The position numbers were made by a program, and so were the translations under genes. From contig NZ_ARVV01000001.1 of the NCBI RefSeq assembly GCF_000385375.1, forward strand, positions 3,100,001 through 3,164,000: DNA of 64,000 bases, read 5' to 3'. Below, piece by piece: positions 27,168-37,207 of this stretch. The DNA is from Methyloversatilis discipulorum (GTDB lineage Bacteria; Pseudomonadota; Gammaproteobacteria; Burkholderiales; Rhodocyclaceae). The notes under the pieces are model-generated. The model had not been told where the DNA came from, ran no database searches, and saw only the letters and a program-made list of their open reading frames with translations. The first letter of the stretch is position 1. Every line of letters begins with the position of its first letter.

Positions 27168-28283
27168 TCAGGCTTCGACCAGGATACGCAGCATGCGGCG
27201 CAGCGGTTCCGCCGCCCCCCACAGCAGCTGGTCGCCGCAGGTGAAGGCACCGAGATAGTCCGGCCCCATGTTGAGCTTGCGTACGCGACCGACCGGAATG
27301 GTCAGCGAACCGCTGACCGCTGCCGGCGTCAGGTCGCGCATGCTGTCCTCGCGATGGTTGGGCACGAACTTCACCCAGGCGTTGGCTTCGCGGATCATGC
27401 TTTCGATCTCGTCCAACGGCACATTGCGCTTCAACTTGATGGTGAGCGCCTGCGAATGGCAGCGCATCGCGCCAACACGGACACAGATGCCGTCGATCGG
27501 CGTGAGCTCGGCGCCGCTGCGGCCGAGGATCTTGTTGGTTTCGGCCTGGCCCTTCCACTCTTCCTTGCTCTGGCCGCTGTCCAGTTCCTTGTCGATATAG
27601 GGGATCAGCGAGCCGGCCAGCGGAACACCGAAGTTCGCCTTCGGGAAGTCCGCGCTGCGCAGGCTGTCGGTCACCGCGCGATCGATGTCGAGAATGGCCG
27701 ACGCGTTGTCCTTCAGCATCGGTGCCGCCACGTTGTGCAAGGTGCCCATCTGGCTCAGCAGTTCGCGCATGTTCTGCGCACCCGCGCCCGACGCCGCCTG
27801 GTAGGTCATGGCGCTCATCCACTCGACCAGACCGGCCGAGAACAGCGCGCCGACGCCCATCAGCATCAGGCTGACCGTGCAGTTGCCGCCGATGTAGTCC
27901 TTCACGCCGCGCGCCAGACCGTCCTTGATTACGCCCATGTTGACCGGGTCGAGGATGATGATGGCGTCGTCCTTCATGCGCAGGGCGGAGGCGGCGTCGA
28001 TCCAGTAGCCCTTCCAGCCGGCGGCGCGCAGCTTCGGATACACCTCGTTGGTGTAGTCGCCGCCCTGGCAGGTGATGATGGCGTCCATCTTCGCCAGCTG
28101 GGCGACGTCGGTCGCATCCAGCAGCGGCGCGCTGCCCTGCCCCACGTCCGGGCCGGCAGCGCCGACGCTGGAGGTCGTGAAGAACACCGGTTCGACCAGT
28201 GCGAAATCGTTTTCCTCGCGCATGCGCTGCATGAGCACCGAGCCCACCATGCCGCGCCAACCCACCATACCGAGCTTCAACAT
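27168..28283 (-). CDS. asd: Aspartate-semialdehyde dehydrogenase
   Basis: Asd reduces aspartyl phosphate to the semialdehyde feeding lysine, diaminopimelate, threonine and methionine. The N-terminal NADP loop [11 protein letters not shown] and the catalytic Cys135 in GGNCTVSLM are conserved at the same position as in E. coli. Length 371 is normal for the gammaproteobacterial-type enzyme. It ends the leuC-leuD-leuB-asd run, 21 bases after leuB. Confidence 0.98.
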   Translation of the reverse strand: MLKLGMVGWRGMVGSVLMQRMREENDFALVEPVFFTTSSVGAAGPDVGQGSAPLLDATDVAQLAKMDAIITCQGGDYTNEVYPKLRAAGWKGYWIDAASALRMKDDAIIILDPVNMGVIKDGLARGVKDYIGGNCTVSLMLMGVGALFSAGLVEWMSAMTYQAASGAGAQNMRELLSQMGTLHNVAAPMLKDNASAILDIDRAVTDSLRSADFPKANFGVPLAGSLIPYIDKELDSGQSKEEWKGQAETNKILGRSGAELTPIDGICVRVGAMRCHSQALTIKLKRNVPLDEIESMIREANAWVKFVPNHREDSMRDLTPAAVSGSLTIPVGRVRKLNMGPDYLGAFTCGDQLLWGAAEPLRRMLRILVEA

Positions 28284-28304
28284 GTCCGTTTCCTTGTCCG
28301 TCCG

Positions 28305-29378
28305 TTACAGGGCCGCGAGTACCGCGTCGCCCATCTGCTTCGTTCCGACCCGGGTCGTGCCCGGTTCGAAGATGTCGCCGGTGCGGTAGCCCTGGGCCAG
28401 CACCTTGCGTACCGCATTCTCGATGCGCACGGCCGCGGCTTCGTTGCCGAAGCTGTAGCGCAGCATCATCGCCGCCGACAGGATGGTGGCCAGCGGATTG
28501 GCCACGCCCTTGCCGGCGATGTCTGGCGCCGAGCCGTGGCTGGGCTCGTACAGACCCTTGTTGTTGGCGTCCAGCGAGGCCGACGGCAGCATGCCGATCG
28601 AGCCGGTGAGCATCGAGGCTTCGTCCGACAGGATGTCGCCGAACATGTTTCCGGTCACCACCACGTCGAACTGCTTGGGCGCCTTCACCAGCTGCATCGC
28701 GGCGTTGTCGACCAGCATGTGGCTCAGCTCGACGTCCGGATAGTCCTTGGCCATGTCGGTGATGACCTCGCGCCACAGCTGGGTGCACTCGAGCACGTTC
28801 ATCTTGTCGACCGAGCAGAGCTTCTTGCCACGCTTGCGGGCGGCCTCGAAGGCGACACGGCCGATGCGGCGAATCTCCTCTTCAGCGTAGATCATGGTGT
28901 TCCAGCCCACGCGCTGCTCGCCCCACTGGGTGTTGCGCACCTCGATGCCGCGCGGCTGGCCGAAATAGATGTCGCCGGTCAGTTCGCGCACGATCAGGAT
29001 GTCGAGGCCGGACACGATTTCCGGCTTCAGCGACGAGGCATTGGCCAGTTCCGGGTAGAGGATGGCCGGACGCAGGTTGGCGAACACACCCAGTTCGGCG
29101 CGGATGCGCAGCAGACCGCGTTCCGGGCGCTGCTCGCGCGGAAGCGCGTCCCACTTCGGGCCGCCGACTGCGCCGAGCAGGATGGCGTCGGCTTCGCGTG
29201 CCAGCTTCGAGGTGGCTTCCGGATAGGGGTCGCCGGTGGCGTCAACCGCACCGCCGCCGAGCAGCGCGTGCTCGAATTCGATCTTCAGGCCGTCACTGCG
29301 CAGGGCCTCCAGCACGCGCAGCGCTTCGGCGGTGATTTCGGGACCGATGCCGTCGCCGGCGAGAACACAGACTTTCAC
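28305..29378 (-). CDS. leuB: 3-isopropylmalate dehydrogenase
   Basis: LeuB oxidatively decarboxylates 3-isopropylmalate in leucine synthesis. The N-terminus [15 protein letters not shown], the substrate loop [21 protein letters not shown] and the metal/NAD signature [20 protein letters not shown] are intact. Length 357 is typical. It is 18 bases behind leuD. Confidence 0.98.
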   Translation of the reverse strand: MKVCVLAGDGIGPEITAEALRVLEALRSDGLKIEFEHALLGGGAVDATGDPYPEATSKLAREADAILLGAVGGPKWDALPREQRPERGLLRIRAELGVFANLRPAILYPELANASSLKPEIVSGLDILIVRELTGDIYFGQPRGIEVRNTQWGEQRVGWNTMIYAEEEIRRIGRVAFEAARKRGKKLCSVDKMNVLECTQLWREVITDMAKDYPDVELSHMLVDNAAMQLVKAPKQFDVVVTGNMFGDILSDEASMLTGSIGMLPSASLDANNKGLYEPSHGSAPDIAGKGVANPLATILSAAMMLRYSFGNEAAAVRIENAVRKVLAQGYRTGDIFEPGTTRVGTKQMGDAVLAAL

Positions 29379-29396
29379 GGATTGCTCCAGTAGGGG

Positions 29397-30035
29397 TCAG
29401 GCAAACAGCCAGGGCTGTTCGATGCGGCGACGCGCTTCGAACTCGCGGATCTTGTCGGCCTGGCGCAGGGTCAGGCCGATGTCATCGAAACCGTTGATCA
29501 GGCAGTACTTGCGGAAAGCATCGACGTCGAACTTGATGGCGTGGCCGTCCGGGCGTACCACCACCTGCTTGTCGAGGTCGATGTGCAGGCGGTAGCCCGG
29601 CGTACCGGCGCACTGCAGGAACAGCTGTTCGACTTCCTTCTCCGGCAGGCGGATGGGCAGCAGGCCGTTCTTGAAGCAGTTGCTGTAGAAGATGTCGGCG
29701 AAGGTGGTGCCGATGATGGCGCGGAAACCGTAGTCCTCGATCGCCCACGGCGCGTGCTCGCGCGACGAACCGCAGCCGAAGTTCTCGCGCACCAGCAGCA
29801 CGCTGGCACCCTGGAAGCGCGGCTGGTTCAGTACGAAGTCCGGATTCAGCGGACGCTTCGAGTGGTCCTGACCCGGCTGGCCGACGTCGAGATAGCGCCA
29901 TTCGTCGAACAGCGTCGGGCCGAAGCCCGAACGCTTGATCGACTTCAGGTACTGCTTCGGAATGATGGCGTCGGTATCGACGTTGGCGCGGTCCAGCGGC
30001 GCGACCAGGCCGTCAAGTACGGTGAATGCTTTCAT
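29397..30035 (-). CDS. leuD: 3-isopropylmalate dehydratase small subunit
   Basis: LeuD is the small subunit of isopropylmalate isomerase and pairs with LeuC. It has the swivel-domain signature [20 protein letters not shown] and the family start [20 protein letters not shown]. Length 212 is normal. It follows the entericidin-like gene by 20 bases. Confidence 0.98.
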   Translation of the reverse strand: MKAFTVLDGLVAPLDRANVDTDAIIPKQYLKSIKRSGFGPTLFDEWRYLDVGQPGQDHSKRPLNPDFVLNQPRFQGASVLLVRENFGCGSSREHAPWAIEDYGFRAIIGTTFADIFYSNCFKNGLLPIRLPEKEVEQLFLQCAGTPGYRLHIDLDKQVVVRPDGHAIKFDVDAFRKYCLINGFDDIGLTLRQADKIREFEARRRIEQPWLFA

Positions 30036-30055
30036 GACTGTCCTTGGTTCGCCGC

Positions 30056-30178
30056 TTACTTCGCGGACTTCTCGATGGCCTCGCCACCCTTCTTGATGTC
30101 CTTGCCGATGCCTTCGACGGTGTTGCAGCCGGCCAGCATCAGGGTCATCGCGCTCAGGATCACGGCAATCAGCTTCAT
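30056..30178 (-). CDS. Entericidin A/B-family small lipoprotein, 40 aa
   Basis: A short gene in the leuC-leuD gap encodes a 40-residue protein starting [18 protein letters not shown], with the lipid Cys at residue 18, and a charged tail [20 protein letters not shown]. This layout matches the entericidin family of small outer-membrane lipoproteins, known in enterics as a bacteriolytic toxin/antidote pair; single members in betaproteobacteria have no settled role. A purine-rich leader (GAGGAAAAG) precedes the ATG. Being inside the leucine operon, it is probably co-transcribed with leuC and leuD. Only one member is seen, so a toxin-antidote pair is not supported. Confidence 0.85.
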   Translation of the reverse strand: MKLIAVILSAMTLMLAGCNTVEGIGKDIKKGGEAIEKSAK

Positions 30179-30207
30179 GTTCTGCTTTTCCTCGATCAGA
30201 CAGTCAT

Positions 30208-31614
30208 TCAGACAATTTCACGGACGTCGGCGAAACGACCGGCGATCGCCGCAGCCGCCGCCATCTGCGGGCTGACCAGATGGGTGCGCCCGCCGGCACC
30301 CTGGCGGCCTTCGAAATTGCGGTTCGAGGTCGACGCGCAACGCTCGCCCGGCTCCAGCCGGTCGGCATTCATCGCCAGGCACATCGAACAGCCCGGCTCG
30401 CGCCATTCGAAACCGGCCGCCTTGAACACCTTGTCCAACCCTTCCGCCTCGGCCTGCGCCTTGACCAGACCGGAACCCGGCACCACCAGCGCCAGCTTCA
30501 CGTTGTCGGCCACGCGGCGGCCCTCGACCACGCGCGCCGCGGCGCGCAGATCCTCGATGCGCGAATTGGTACAGGAGCCGATGAACACCTTGTCGATGCG
30601 GATCTGGGCTATCGGCGTACGCGGCGTGAGGCCCATGTACTGCAGCGCACGGGCCACGCCCTCACGCTTGACCGGATCGGCGAAATCCTCGGGCGCCGGC
30701 ACCTGGCCGCGCACGTCGGTCACCATTTCGGGCGAAGTGCCCCAGGTCACCTGCGGCAGGATCTTGCGCGCGTCGATATCGACCACGCGGTCGAACTGCG
30801 CGCCCTCGTCCGACTTCAGCGTGCGCCAGTACTCCACCGCGCGGTCCCACTGTTCGGCGCGCGGCGAGAACGGCCGGCCGCGCAGGTAGTCGATCGTGGT
30901 GTCGTCGACCGCCACCATGCCGGCGCGGGCACCGCCCTCGATCGCCATATTGCACAGCGTCATGCGGCCTTCCATCGACAGGCCGCGGATGGCCGAACCG
31001 CCGAATTCGATCGCGTAGCCGGTGCCACCGGCGGTGCCGATGACGCCGATGAAGTAAAGCGCGATGTCCTTGGCGCTGACGCCCTTGCCCAGTTCGCCTT
31101 CGACGCGGATGAGCATGGACTTCGACTTCTTCTGCAGCAGGCACTGCGTCGCCATCACGTGCTCGACTTCGGAGGTGCCGATGCCGTGCGCCAGACAGCC
31201 GAAGGCGCCATGGGTCGAGGTGTGCGAATCGCCGCAAACGACGGTCATTCCGGGCAGCGTGGCGCCGTTCTCCGGGCCGATCACATGCACGATGCCCTGG
31301 CGCTTGTCACGGAAGGGGAAATAGGCCAAGGCGCCGAAGGCGCGGATGTTGTCGTCCAGCGTTTCGACCTGGGCACGCGAAATCGGGTCGGCAATGCCCT
31401 GCTCCGAGCGGTCGGTCGGCACATTGTGGTCGGCGGTGGCGACGATGGAATCGACGCGCCAGGGCTTGCGATTGGCCAGTCGCAGACCTTCGAAGGCCTG
31501 CGGGCTGGTGACTTCATGTACCAGGTGACGGTCGATGTAGAGCAGTGCGGTACCGTCATCCTCGGTATGCACCACGTGACTGGACCACAGCTTGTCGTAA
31601 AGCGTTTGCGCCAT
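30208..31614 (-). CDS. leuC: 3-isopropylmalate dehydratase large subunit
   Basis: LeuC is the aconitase-type catalytic subunit of isopropylmalate isomerase. The three [4Fe-4S] cysteines are present: Cys348 (FIGSCTNSR), Cys409 and Cys412 (GCSMCLAMN). Length 468 is typical. It starts the leuC-ecn-leuD-leuB-asd run; a TATAAT-like element and a GCTGATCAGC palindrome lie in the 70-base spacer ahead of it. I see no leucine-rich leader peptide. Confidence 0.98.
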   Translation of the reverse strand: MAQTLYDKLWSSHVVHTEDDGTALLYIDRHLVHEVTSPQAFEGLRLANRKPWRVDSIVATADHNVPTDRSEQGIADPISRAQVETLDDNIRAFGALAYFPFRDKRQGIVHVIGPENGATLPGMTVVCGDSHTSTHGAFGCLAHGIGTSEVEHVMATQCLLQKKSKSMLIRVEGELGKGVSAKDIALYFIGVIGTAGGTGYAIEFGGSAIRGLSMEGRMTLCNMAIEGGARAGMVAVDDTTIDYLRGRPFSPRAEQWDRAVEYWRTLKSDEGAQFDRVVDIDARKILPQVTWGTSPEMVTDVRGQVPAPEDFADPVKREGVARALQYMGLTPRTPIAQIRIDKVFIGSCTNSRIEDLRAAARVVEGRRVADNVKLALVVPGSGLVKAQAEAEGLDKVFKAAGFEWREPGCSMCLAMNADRLEPGERCASTSNRNFEGRQGAGGRTHLVSPQMAAAAAIAGRFADVREIV

Positions 31615-31627
31615 TGCAACGATTCCG

Positions 31628-31653
31628 GCTGATCAGCGAAACCAGGGATTATA
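31628..31653 (-). promoter_or_regulatory. Candidate -10 element and palindrome upstream of leuC
   Basis: The minus strand has TATAAT (31653-31648), with no good -35 match at the usual distance, followed by the perfect palindrome GCTGATCAGC (31637-31628) in the expected leader. A weak -35 suggests an activator, or the MFS gene upstream may supply part of the transcription. Confidence 0.4.
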
Positions 31654-31684
31654 ACCTTGCGGCGCAGCATCCAGCCGGCAGCGA

Positions 31685-32842
31685 TCAGCCGCTGCGGACC
31701 ACTTCACCCGGCGGCCACATGCGCGCCAGCAGCAGACATCCAGCCAGCGCGAACACCGAACTGAGCACGAAGGCCCAGCCGCCGCCAAGCGGCGCCCACA
31801 TCCAGCCACTGATCAGCCCGCCGACCATGCCGCCGGCGCCGAAGGACACGCTGCCGTAAAGCGCCTGCGCCCGCCCCTGCTGGCGGGCGTCGAACCACTG
31901 GTTCAGCGCCGCCACCGAACTGGCGTGGAAGGCGCCGAAGGTCAGACCATGCAGCAGCTGGGCCGCCAGCAGCCAGGGAAGAGAGTCGACCAGCCAACCT
32001 ATCATCGCGAAGCGCAGCACGGCGGCGGCCAGTGCCGCCAGCAGCATGGCGCGCAGCGCGAAGCGGCGCATCAGCGAGGGCATCCACAGGAAGACGGCGA
32101 TCTCGGCCAGCACGCCCAGCGTCCACAGCGCGCCGATCAGGCTCTTGCTGTAGCCATGCTCGTCAAGATGGATCGAATAGAAGACGTACAGCGCACCGTG
32201 CGCACAGCTCATGAAGAAGGCGGCGCCGAACAGGCCGGCCACCGGGCGGCGACGCAGGATGTCGCGCAGGCCCTCGGTGGCGCGCGGACGGTCGGCGTGT
32301 TCCGGCGCCTCCGGCAGGCTGAAGGCGAACAGGCAGATGCCGCCCAGTATCAGGCTGCAGGCCCACAGCACGGCACGCAGGCCGGTGCGGTCCAGCATTT
32401 CGCCCAGCGCAAGCACGGTGATGACGAAGCCGATCGAGCCCCAGACCCGGATCGCGCCGTAGCGCGCCACCTTGGATTTCAGATGCTCCAGCGTCAGCGC
32501 CTCGACCAGCGGCAGCGACGCGCTCCAGAAGAAGGACATCAGCGCCATCGCGACGAACACGCCGACGAACTGTTCGGTGCTGAAGAAGATGAGGAAACCG
32601 GCCAGACTCGCCGCACCCGCACCACGGATGATGGGTGTGCGCGCGCCGATGCGATCCGCCAGCCAGCCCCACATGCCGGGTGCGACGATGCGCATCACCT
32701 GCATCAGCGACATGACGATGGCGATGTCGGCGGCGGAGAAGCCGATCGAGGACAGGTAGAGCCCGAAGTAAGGGGAAAAAGCGCCGACGAAGGCGAAGTA
32801 GAAGAGGTAATAGGCGGACAGTCGCCAGTAGGGGAGCGGCAT
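31685..32842 (-). CDS. MFS transporter of the PPP/LacY-like family
   Basis: A 385-residue protein with twelve predicted membrane helices. The start MPLPYWRLSAYYLFYFAFVG, the motif WGWLADRIGARTPII after helix 2 and the paired SLPLVEALTL segment match the MFS_1-like group that includes the 3-phenylpropionate transporter HcaT. The substrate cannot be read from sequence. It lies 42 bases after a lipoprotein gene and 70 before leuC on the same strand, with no aromatic catabolism genes nearby. Confidence 0.8.
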   Translation of the reverse strand: MPLPYWRLSAYYLFYFAFVGAFSPYFGLYLSSIGFSAADIAIVMSLMQVMRIVAPGMWGWLADRIGARTPIIRGAGAASLAGFLIFFSTEQFVGVFVAMALMSFFWSASLPLVEALTLEHLKSKVARYGAIRVWGSIGFVITVLALGEMLDRTGLRAVLWACSLILGGICLFAFSLPEAPEHADRPRATEGLRDILRRRPVAGLFGAAFFMSCAHGALYVFYSIHLDEHGYSKSLIGALWTLGVLAEIAVFLWMPSLMRRFALRAMLLAALAAAVLRFAMIGWLVDSLPWLLAAQLLHGLTFGAFHASSVAALNQWFDARQQGRAQALYGSVSFGAGGMVGGLISGWMWAPLGGGWAFVLSSVFALAGCLLLARMWPPGEVVRSG

Positions 32843-32884
32843 CGGGCGAAGTGTACCGCAGCCGGCAGCGCGGCCGGCGGCGAT

Positions 32885-33340
32885 TCAGCGCGTGCCGTGG
32901 CGCAGCTGAATCACCCCTTCGCCGACGCGCTGCGCGACCAGATCGGACTGAATGCCCTCGCTGTAGCTGACGATGTCGTAGCCGGCATAGCCGCCGGCGC
33001 GCGCCAGCTGCTCGGCACGCCGGCGGAACACCATGCGCGCCTCACCCTCGCCGCCCGGCCGCGTGCGCATCTTCTTCATGCCGAGGTAGTAGGTGTCCTC
33101 GGACAGCTGCGCCTCCTCGATGGTCCAGTTCGGCGCCATCGGATCGAGCACGACGTAGGCGAGATAGGCAGCGCCGGCGAAGTAGATGAGCTTTTCCGGC
33201 GTCGTCGTGTAGCCCGGCGTCAAGCGCAGCTTGGTGTCCGGAATGACGGAACTGGTCGCACTCGGCAGCGAGCGATCGAGCGACGAACAGGCCGCCGCCA
33301 GCATGGCGGCAAGCAAGGCTGCGGACAGGCGTGCCGTCAT
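32885..33340 (-). CDS. Putative lipoprotein, unknown function, 151 aa
   Basis: A hydrophobic start MTARLSAALLAAMLAAAC with the lipid Cys at residue 18 indicates a lipoprotein. The rest has a TTTPEKLIYFAGAAYLAYVV segment, an ELDP-like turn and a mixed charged region ending EGVIQLRHGTR. I do not recognise a family. It starts two bases after the flgL stop, so it is probably read through from flgKL, but no flagellar function can be assigned. Confidence 0.7.
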   Translation of the reverse strand: MTARLSAALLAAMLAAACSSLDRSLPSATSSVIPDTKLRLTPGYTTTPEKLIYFAGAAYLAYVVLDPMAPNWTIEEAQLSEDTYYLGMKKMRTRPGGEGEARMVFRRRAEQLARAGGYAGYDIVSYSEGIQSDLVAQRVGEGVIQLRHGTR

Positions 33341-33342
33341 GA

Positions 33343-34635
33343 TCAGGCTCCGATGAAGTTGAACAGCGACAGGCCGGACACCTTCAGGAAGGACTGCTGA
33401 GCCGCCTGCAGATATGCCTGCTGCTGCGTGAGCTTGCTCAGTGCCTCGGTGTAGTTCAGGTCGCGCAGGTTGGACAGCGAGGACTCGAACTGCAGATTCA
33501 CCTCTTCACCCAGCGAATCGAGCGCCGCCAGCTCGGAGCTGCGAGCGCCGATGCGCGCTCGCGTGGTCAGCAGGTTGTCGGTCGACCGATCGATGTTGGA
33601 AATGGCCGAGCCGATCGCATTGCTCACCTTGGCCAGCGCGTTCGCGTCGCCGGAGGCCGGCTGTTCGAGCGCGAGAATCACGTCACCGATGGTTTCGAAC
33701 ACGCTCTGCGACGTGCTGATCTGCATCGACACGCGATCGCCATCGGCGGGGGCGCCGGTCATCGAGAAGCGGGCGCCGAAGTTGAAGGGCGGCTCGGAAC
33801 CGCCGTTCGAGCGCAAGTTGATCACGTCGCCCGGCAGGAAGGTCCGCGGCAGCGGCGCGCCGCCGGGCGCGGCACCGGTCAGCAGCGAATTGCCGCTCGC
33901 GTTGTCGATGATGTCGTAGGTGGTCACGCCGCCGGACACCGCGAATACGACCTCGAAGTCGCCCGAATTGGCCGGATCGTTCCACGCGCTCATGTCAGTG
34001 ACACTGCCGGCGTCGAGCACTGCGGTGCCGCGGTTTGCCGGGTCAGGCGTCAGCGAGAAGTTGCCGTTGCCGGAGGGCACGCGCATGAACACGTTGGCGC
34101 CGGAATCGCTGATCGCCAGGCGGCGATTGCTGCCCACCTGTGCTTCGCGCTGACCGTCGTCGCCGGCGTAGCTCACACCGGCCTCGACACTGCCGGAGAA
34201 AGGCTGGGTCGTGCTCTTGTAGCCGCTGAAAAGATAGTCGCCGAACGCGTCGCGCGAATTCGCGATGCCCATCATTTCGGAGAACATCGCGCGGATGTCG
34301 GTAGCAATCGCCTTGCGGTCGGAATCGGCCAGCGTCGCGCTGCGTGACTGGATCAGGCGCTCGCGGATGGTTGCCAGGATGTCGCCAGCGGTGGCGATCT
34401 GCGATTCGGCGAAGCCGAGCGCGCTGCTGGCGTCGCGGCGGTTCACCGCGAACTGGTCGTTCATCGACTTCGATTGCTCGACTTCGAGCGCCCGAGCGGA
34501 CGCCACCGGATCGTCGGAGGGCGCCAGCACGCGGCGGCCGGTGGACAACTGCTGCTGCAGCCTGAACAGGTCGCCGCTCTGACGCACGAGGCCCGAGGTG
34601 CCGGTTTCGTAGATGGTGTTGGTGGAAACGCGCAT
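33343..34635 (-). CDS. flgL: Flagellar hook-filament junction protein 2
   Basis: FlgL (HAP3) links hook to filament and is exported by the flagellar type III system. It has the flagellin-like N-terminal helix (MRVSTNTIYETGTSGLVRQS, LSTGRRVLAPSDDPVASARA) and a C-terminal coiled coil (LGEEVNLQFESSLSNLRDLN, YTEALSKLTQQQAYLQAAQQ), with a variable middle. At 430 residues it is somewhat longer than the about 310 of E. coli owing to the middle domain. It is 11 bases after flgK. Confidence 0.95.
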   Translation of the reverse strand: MRVSTNTIYETGTSGLVRQSGDLFRLQQQLSTGRRVLAPSDDPVASARALEVEQSKSMNDQFAVNRRDASSALGFAESQIATAGDILATIRERLIQSRSATLADSDRKAIATDIRAMFSEMMGIANSRDAFGDYLFSGYKSTTQPFSGSVEAGVSYAGDDGQREAQVGSNRRLAISDSGANVFMRVPSGNGNFSLTPDPANRGTAVLDAGSVTDMSAWNDPANSGDFEVVFAVSGGVTTYDIIDNASGNSLLTGAAPGGAPLPRTFLPGDVINLRSNGGSEPPFNFGARFSMTGAPADGDRVSMQISTSQSVFETIGDVILALEQPASGDANALAKVSNAIGSAISNIDRSTDNLLTTRARIGARSSELAALDSLGEEVNLQFESSLSNLRDLNYTEALSKLTQQQAYLQAAQQSFLKVSGLSLFNFIGA

Positions 34636-34646
34636 TACAACTCTCC

Positions 34647-36590
34647 TCAGCCGCCCAGTTGCAGCACGGTGTCGAACAGCCGACTGGCGATTTCAATCAT
34701 CTTGCCGGACGCCTGGTATGCCTGTTGATAACGGAGCAGATTGGCCGCTTCTTCATCGAGATTGACGCCCGACAGTGACTGCTGCGACTCGGTGACACGC
34801 GACAGCAGCACGTCCTGTGCCTTCTGGTTCACCTGGATTTCGCGTGCCTGCGAACCGATCTCGGCAACCATCTGCGCATAGGCACCCTGAAAACCGGTGG
34901 TGCCGCCGGCCAGCGTGTCCGCGTCCTGCAGCGCGGCCAGTGCCAGCAGGTTGCGGTTGTCGCCCTGACCGCTGGCATTGGCCTGTATGGTGAAGGTGTC
35001 ACCGTCGCGCGGAATTCCCGACAGCTGGAAGGTGAAGCCGCCCTGGCCGGCAAAAGTGAAACTGGCGCCGGCCGAATCGGTGGCCGGGTTGTAGGCGATG
35101 GTGCCGCCCGGCCCGCCGGTCACGTTGAACACATTGGTCGCGGCGTCGAAGGTCAGCGTGATCGGGCCACCCAGCGGCAGGCCGGTGGTCGAGGTGACGG
35201 TACCGGCACTGATGGCGCCGGTGCCGGCGTTTGTCAGGCTGGCCGCGGTGCTGATCGGCATCGCCACCGCCAGCATGCGCGGGTCCGACAGCAGCGTGCG
35301 GATGTCCGACGCGCCGTTGCGCGTCGGCTGGATCAGGAAGCTGTCGCCGGCGGCCAGCGTCGTGGCGCCCGAATCCAGCGTGAAGCCCTGCGGGCTGCCG
35401 GCGGGCGGCAGACCACCCAGCGTCGCCGCGGTCCAGCTTACGTTGTCGGACAGGCGGGTGAGCGTGTAGTTGGCGCCGTCGTAGCGCAGACGGTAGTCGC
35501 TGGTGGTCAGTTCAGACGAATCATTGATCGTCACGTTGACCTGGGCCGCCGCGACCGTGCTGTTGGTGCTTGCCGGCAGCGCGCTGCCAGACAGCGTATT
35601 GAAGAAGGCTGTTCCCAGCGCCCCGTTCAGGTCCTGACCGAGCAGGTGTTGCGCGTTGAACTGCTCCGCCATGCCGATGGCGACCCGGCCGAGCGCATTC
35701 TGTGCCTCGTCCAGCGTTTCGCGGCGGAAGGCCAGCAGGCCGCCGAGCTTGCCACCGCTGAGCGAGGATTCCTGCATGCGCAGCACGGTGCCGCCGGGCG
35801 CGGTGTAGGTGACTTCGGTGCGGCTGGCGTCCTCGACCGACGGTCCGGCGGTCAGCTGGAAGGCGCTGCCACCAACGACCACGGGCTGACCGTTGCCGAT
35901 GAACAGGTTGATCGAACCGTCGCTCTGCTGCAGTTGGGTCACCCGTACCAGGTCGTTCAGCTGGCTGATCAGCCGCTCGCGCATGTCGAGCATGTCGTTG
36001 GCCAGACGGGTCGGCCCGGTGCTCGCCTCTGCCACGGCAATCTGGTTGTTGTAGCGCGCGATCTGCGTGGCGAGCTGATTGATTTCCTCGACGGTGCCCG
36101 AGATTTCGCCATTGAGACCGGTACGGACCTCGTCCAGCCGCAGATCGAGCGCGTTGAAGCGCGCGGTCATGGCCTGTGCGGCCGAAATGACCGACTGCCG
36201 GGCGGCGAGCGACGTAGGTGAGGCGGTCACGCTCTGAAGTGCATCGAAGAAGCCGGACATCGCGGGCGACATGCCCGCGTCGGTGTCGGCAAGCAGGTTG
36301 TCGAGCGCGCCGATCTGGTCGGCGTAGGCGTTGTACTCGGCGCTCTGCGTCCGCGCCTCCATCACCTGGGCCGTCAGGAACTGGCTGTAGATGCGGCGCA
36401 CGGTCTCGATCCGTGCGCCCTGGCCGAAGAAGCCGGCACCGGTCTGCTGCGGATCGTTGGTACCGAAGATGACTTCCTGCCGGGTATACCCGGTGGTCGC
36501 CGCATTCGAAATGTTGTGACCGGTCGTGACCAGTGCGGCCTGTGCCGCATTCAGTCCGGAGATGCCGATGCTGTAGAGCTGCGTTCCCAT
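34647..36590 (-). CDS. flgK: Flagellar hook-associated protein 1
   Basis: FlgK (HAP1) sits between hook and FlgL. The N-terminal rod/hook motif GISGLNAAQAALVTTGHNIS and NAATTGYTRQEV, and the C-terminal LDEEAANLLRYQQAYQASGK segment, are diagnostic. Length 647 is in the normal range with a variable middle. A sigma54 promoter precedes it. It is separated from flgJ by an oppositely oriented unknown gene, so flgKL is its own transcription unit. Confidence 0.97.
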   Translation of the reverse strand: MGTQLYSIGISGLNAAQAALVTTGHNISNAATTGYTRQEVIFGTNDPQQTGAGFFGQGARIETVRRIYSQFLTAQVMEARTQSAEYNAYADQIGALDNLLADTDAGMSPAMSGFFDALQSVTASPTSLAARQSVISAAQAMTARFNALDLRLDEVRTGLNGEISGTVEEINQLATQIARYNNQIAVAEASTGPTRLANDMLDMRERLISQLNDLVRVTQLQQSDGSINLFIGNGQPVVVGGSAFQLTAGPSVEDASRTEVTYTAPGGTVLRMQESSLSGGKLGGLLAFRRETLDEAQNALGRVAIGMAEQFNAQHLLGQDLNGALGTAFFNTLSGSALPASTNSTVAAAQVNVTINDSSELTTSDYRLRYDGANYTLTRLSDNVSWTAATLGGLPPAGSPQGFTLDSGATTLAAGDSFLIQPTRNGASDIRTLLSDPRMLAVAMPISTAASLTNAGTGAISAGTVTSTTGLPLGGPITLTFDAATNVFNVTGGPGGTIAYNPATDSAGASFTFAGQGGFTFQLSGIPRDGDTFTIQANASGQGDNRNLLALAALQDADTLAGGTTGFQGAYAQMVAEIGSQAREIQVNQKAQDVLLSRVTESQQSLSGVNLDEEAANLLRYQQAYQASGKMIEIASRLFDTVLQLGG

Positions 36591-36626
36591 GATGTGCCGT
36601 CTCGTCAGAGTGCTTGGGACACATCA

Positions 36627-36643
36627 AAGCAAGAGCTTTGCCA
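36627..36643 (-). promoter_or_regulatory. Sigma54 -24/-12 promoter of flgKL
   Basis: The minus strand reads TGGCAAA-N4-TTGCTT with the correct GG to GC spacing (consensus TGGCACG-N4-TTGCW). The predicted start gives a leader of about 27 bases to the flgK ATG. RpoN control of flgKL is known in Pseudomonas. Confidence 0.72.
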
Positions 36644-36678
36644 GCTCCGTTTTATGGGCGTCACACTGGGCTGGAACA

Positions 36679-37173
36679 ATGTCGGGGATGGTCACCCCCG
36701 CTCATCGCATATCGGCCACGGACGTGGCTTTCAAGACATCGGCCGGACGGGCCGAGGTGGTCCGGCGGGCGCACCGGCTGACACCGCTCGAACGCGCAGT
36801 GCTGATCGTCGCCGACGGGCGGCAGGATTTTGCCGGCTTGCTTGCCGCTCTCGGCCGCGCGGCCAGCGGCGACATGGAGGCGGCGGCCGCGTTGAGCAGG
36901 CTGATCGAACTCGGACTGCTCGACATCGAGCGACCGGCGCCAGTCGCCTCAGCCGGCCGGAAGTCGCTGGCGCTGGCCCGCCTCTACCTGATCGAAAGTG
37001 TGGAGCGCGCCTTGCGCGGACAGACCGACGCGCTGAAACCTCTGCTGCGCGACGCCACCGACGAAGCGGGCGTGCGCCGCGCGTTGCTGGCCTGCGAGAA
37101 GGCGCTTCTGGATGCGGGAGCGGCCCGACAGGCCAGCCTGATCCGCGCGCGCTGTCTGGAACTGCTGCCGTGA
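36679..37173 (+). CDS. Unknown protein, 164 aa, between flgJ and flgK
   Basis: I do not recognise a family. The predicted protein is helical, with TDVAFKTSAGRAEVVRRAHR and LTPLERAVLIVADGRQDFAG near the start, suggestive of a winged-helix-like fold, then Leu/Ala-rich helices. It is cytoplasmic, with no signal or membrane segment. The start is uncertain: ATG at 36679 or 36688 are both weak; the longer frame overlaps flgK. It is divergent from flgK and convergent with flgJ, interrupting an otherwise continuous flg order. A DNA-binding or regulatory role is possible but unproven; the location is the only functional clue. Confidence 0.6.
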   Translation: MSGMVTPAHRISATDVAFKTSAGRAEVVRRAHRLTPLERAVLIVADGRQDFAGLLAALGRAASGDMEAAAALSRLIELGLLDIERPAPVASAGRKSLALARLYLIESVERALRGQTDALKPLLRDATDEAGVRRALLACEKALLDAGAARQASLIRARCLELLP

Positions 37174-37207
37174 AACACGAGCCGGCTCTGCCGCCCTGCC
37201 CGCAGGC

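Noticed and set aside
31615..31684. Leucine leader peptide or attenuator ahead of leuC
   Set aside because: The short frame there has only two leucines and no following terminator-like stem pair.
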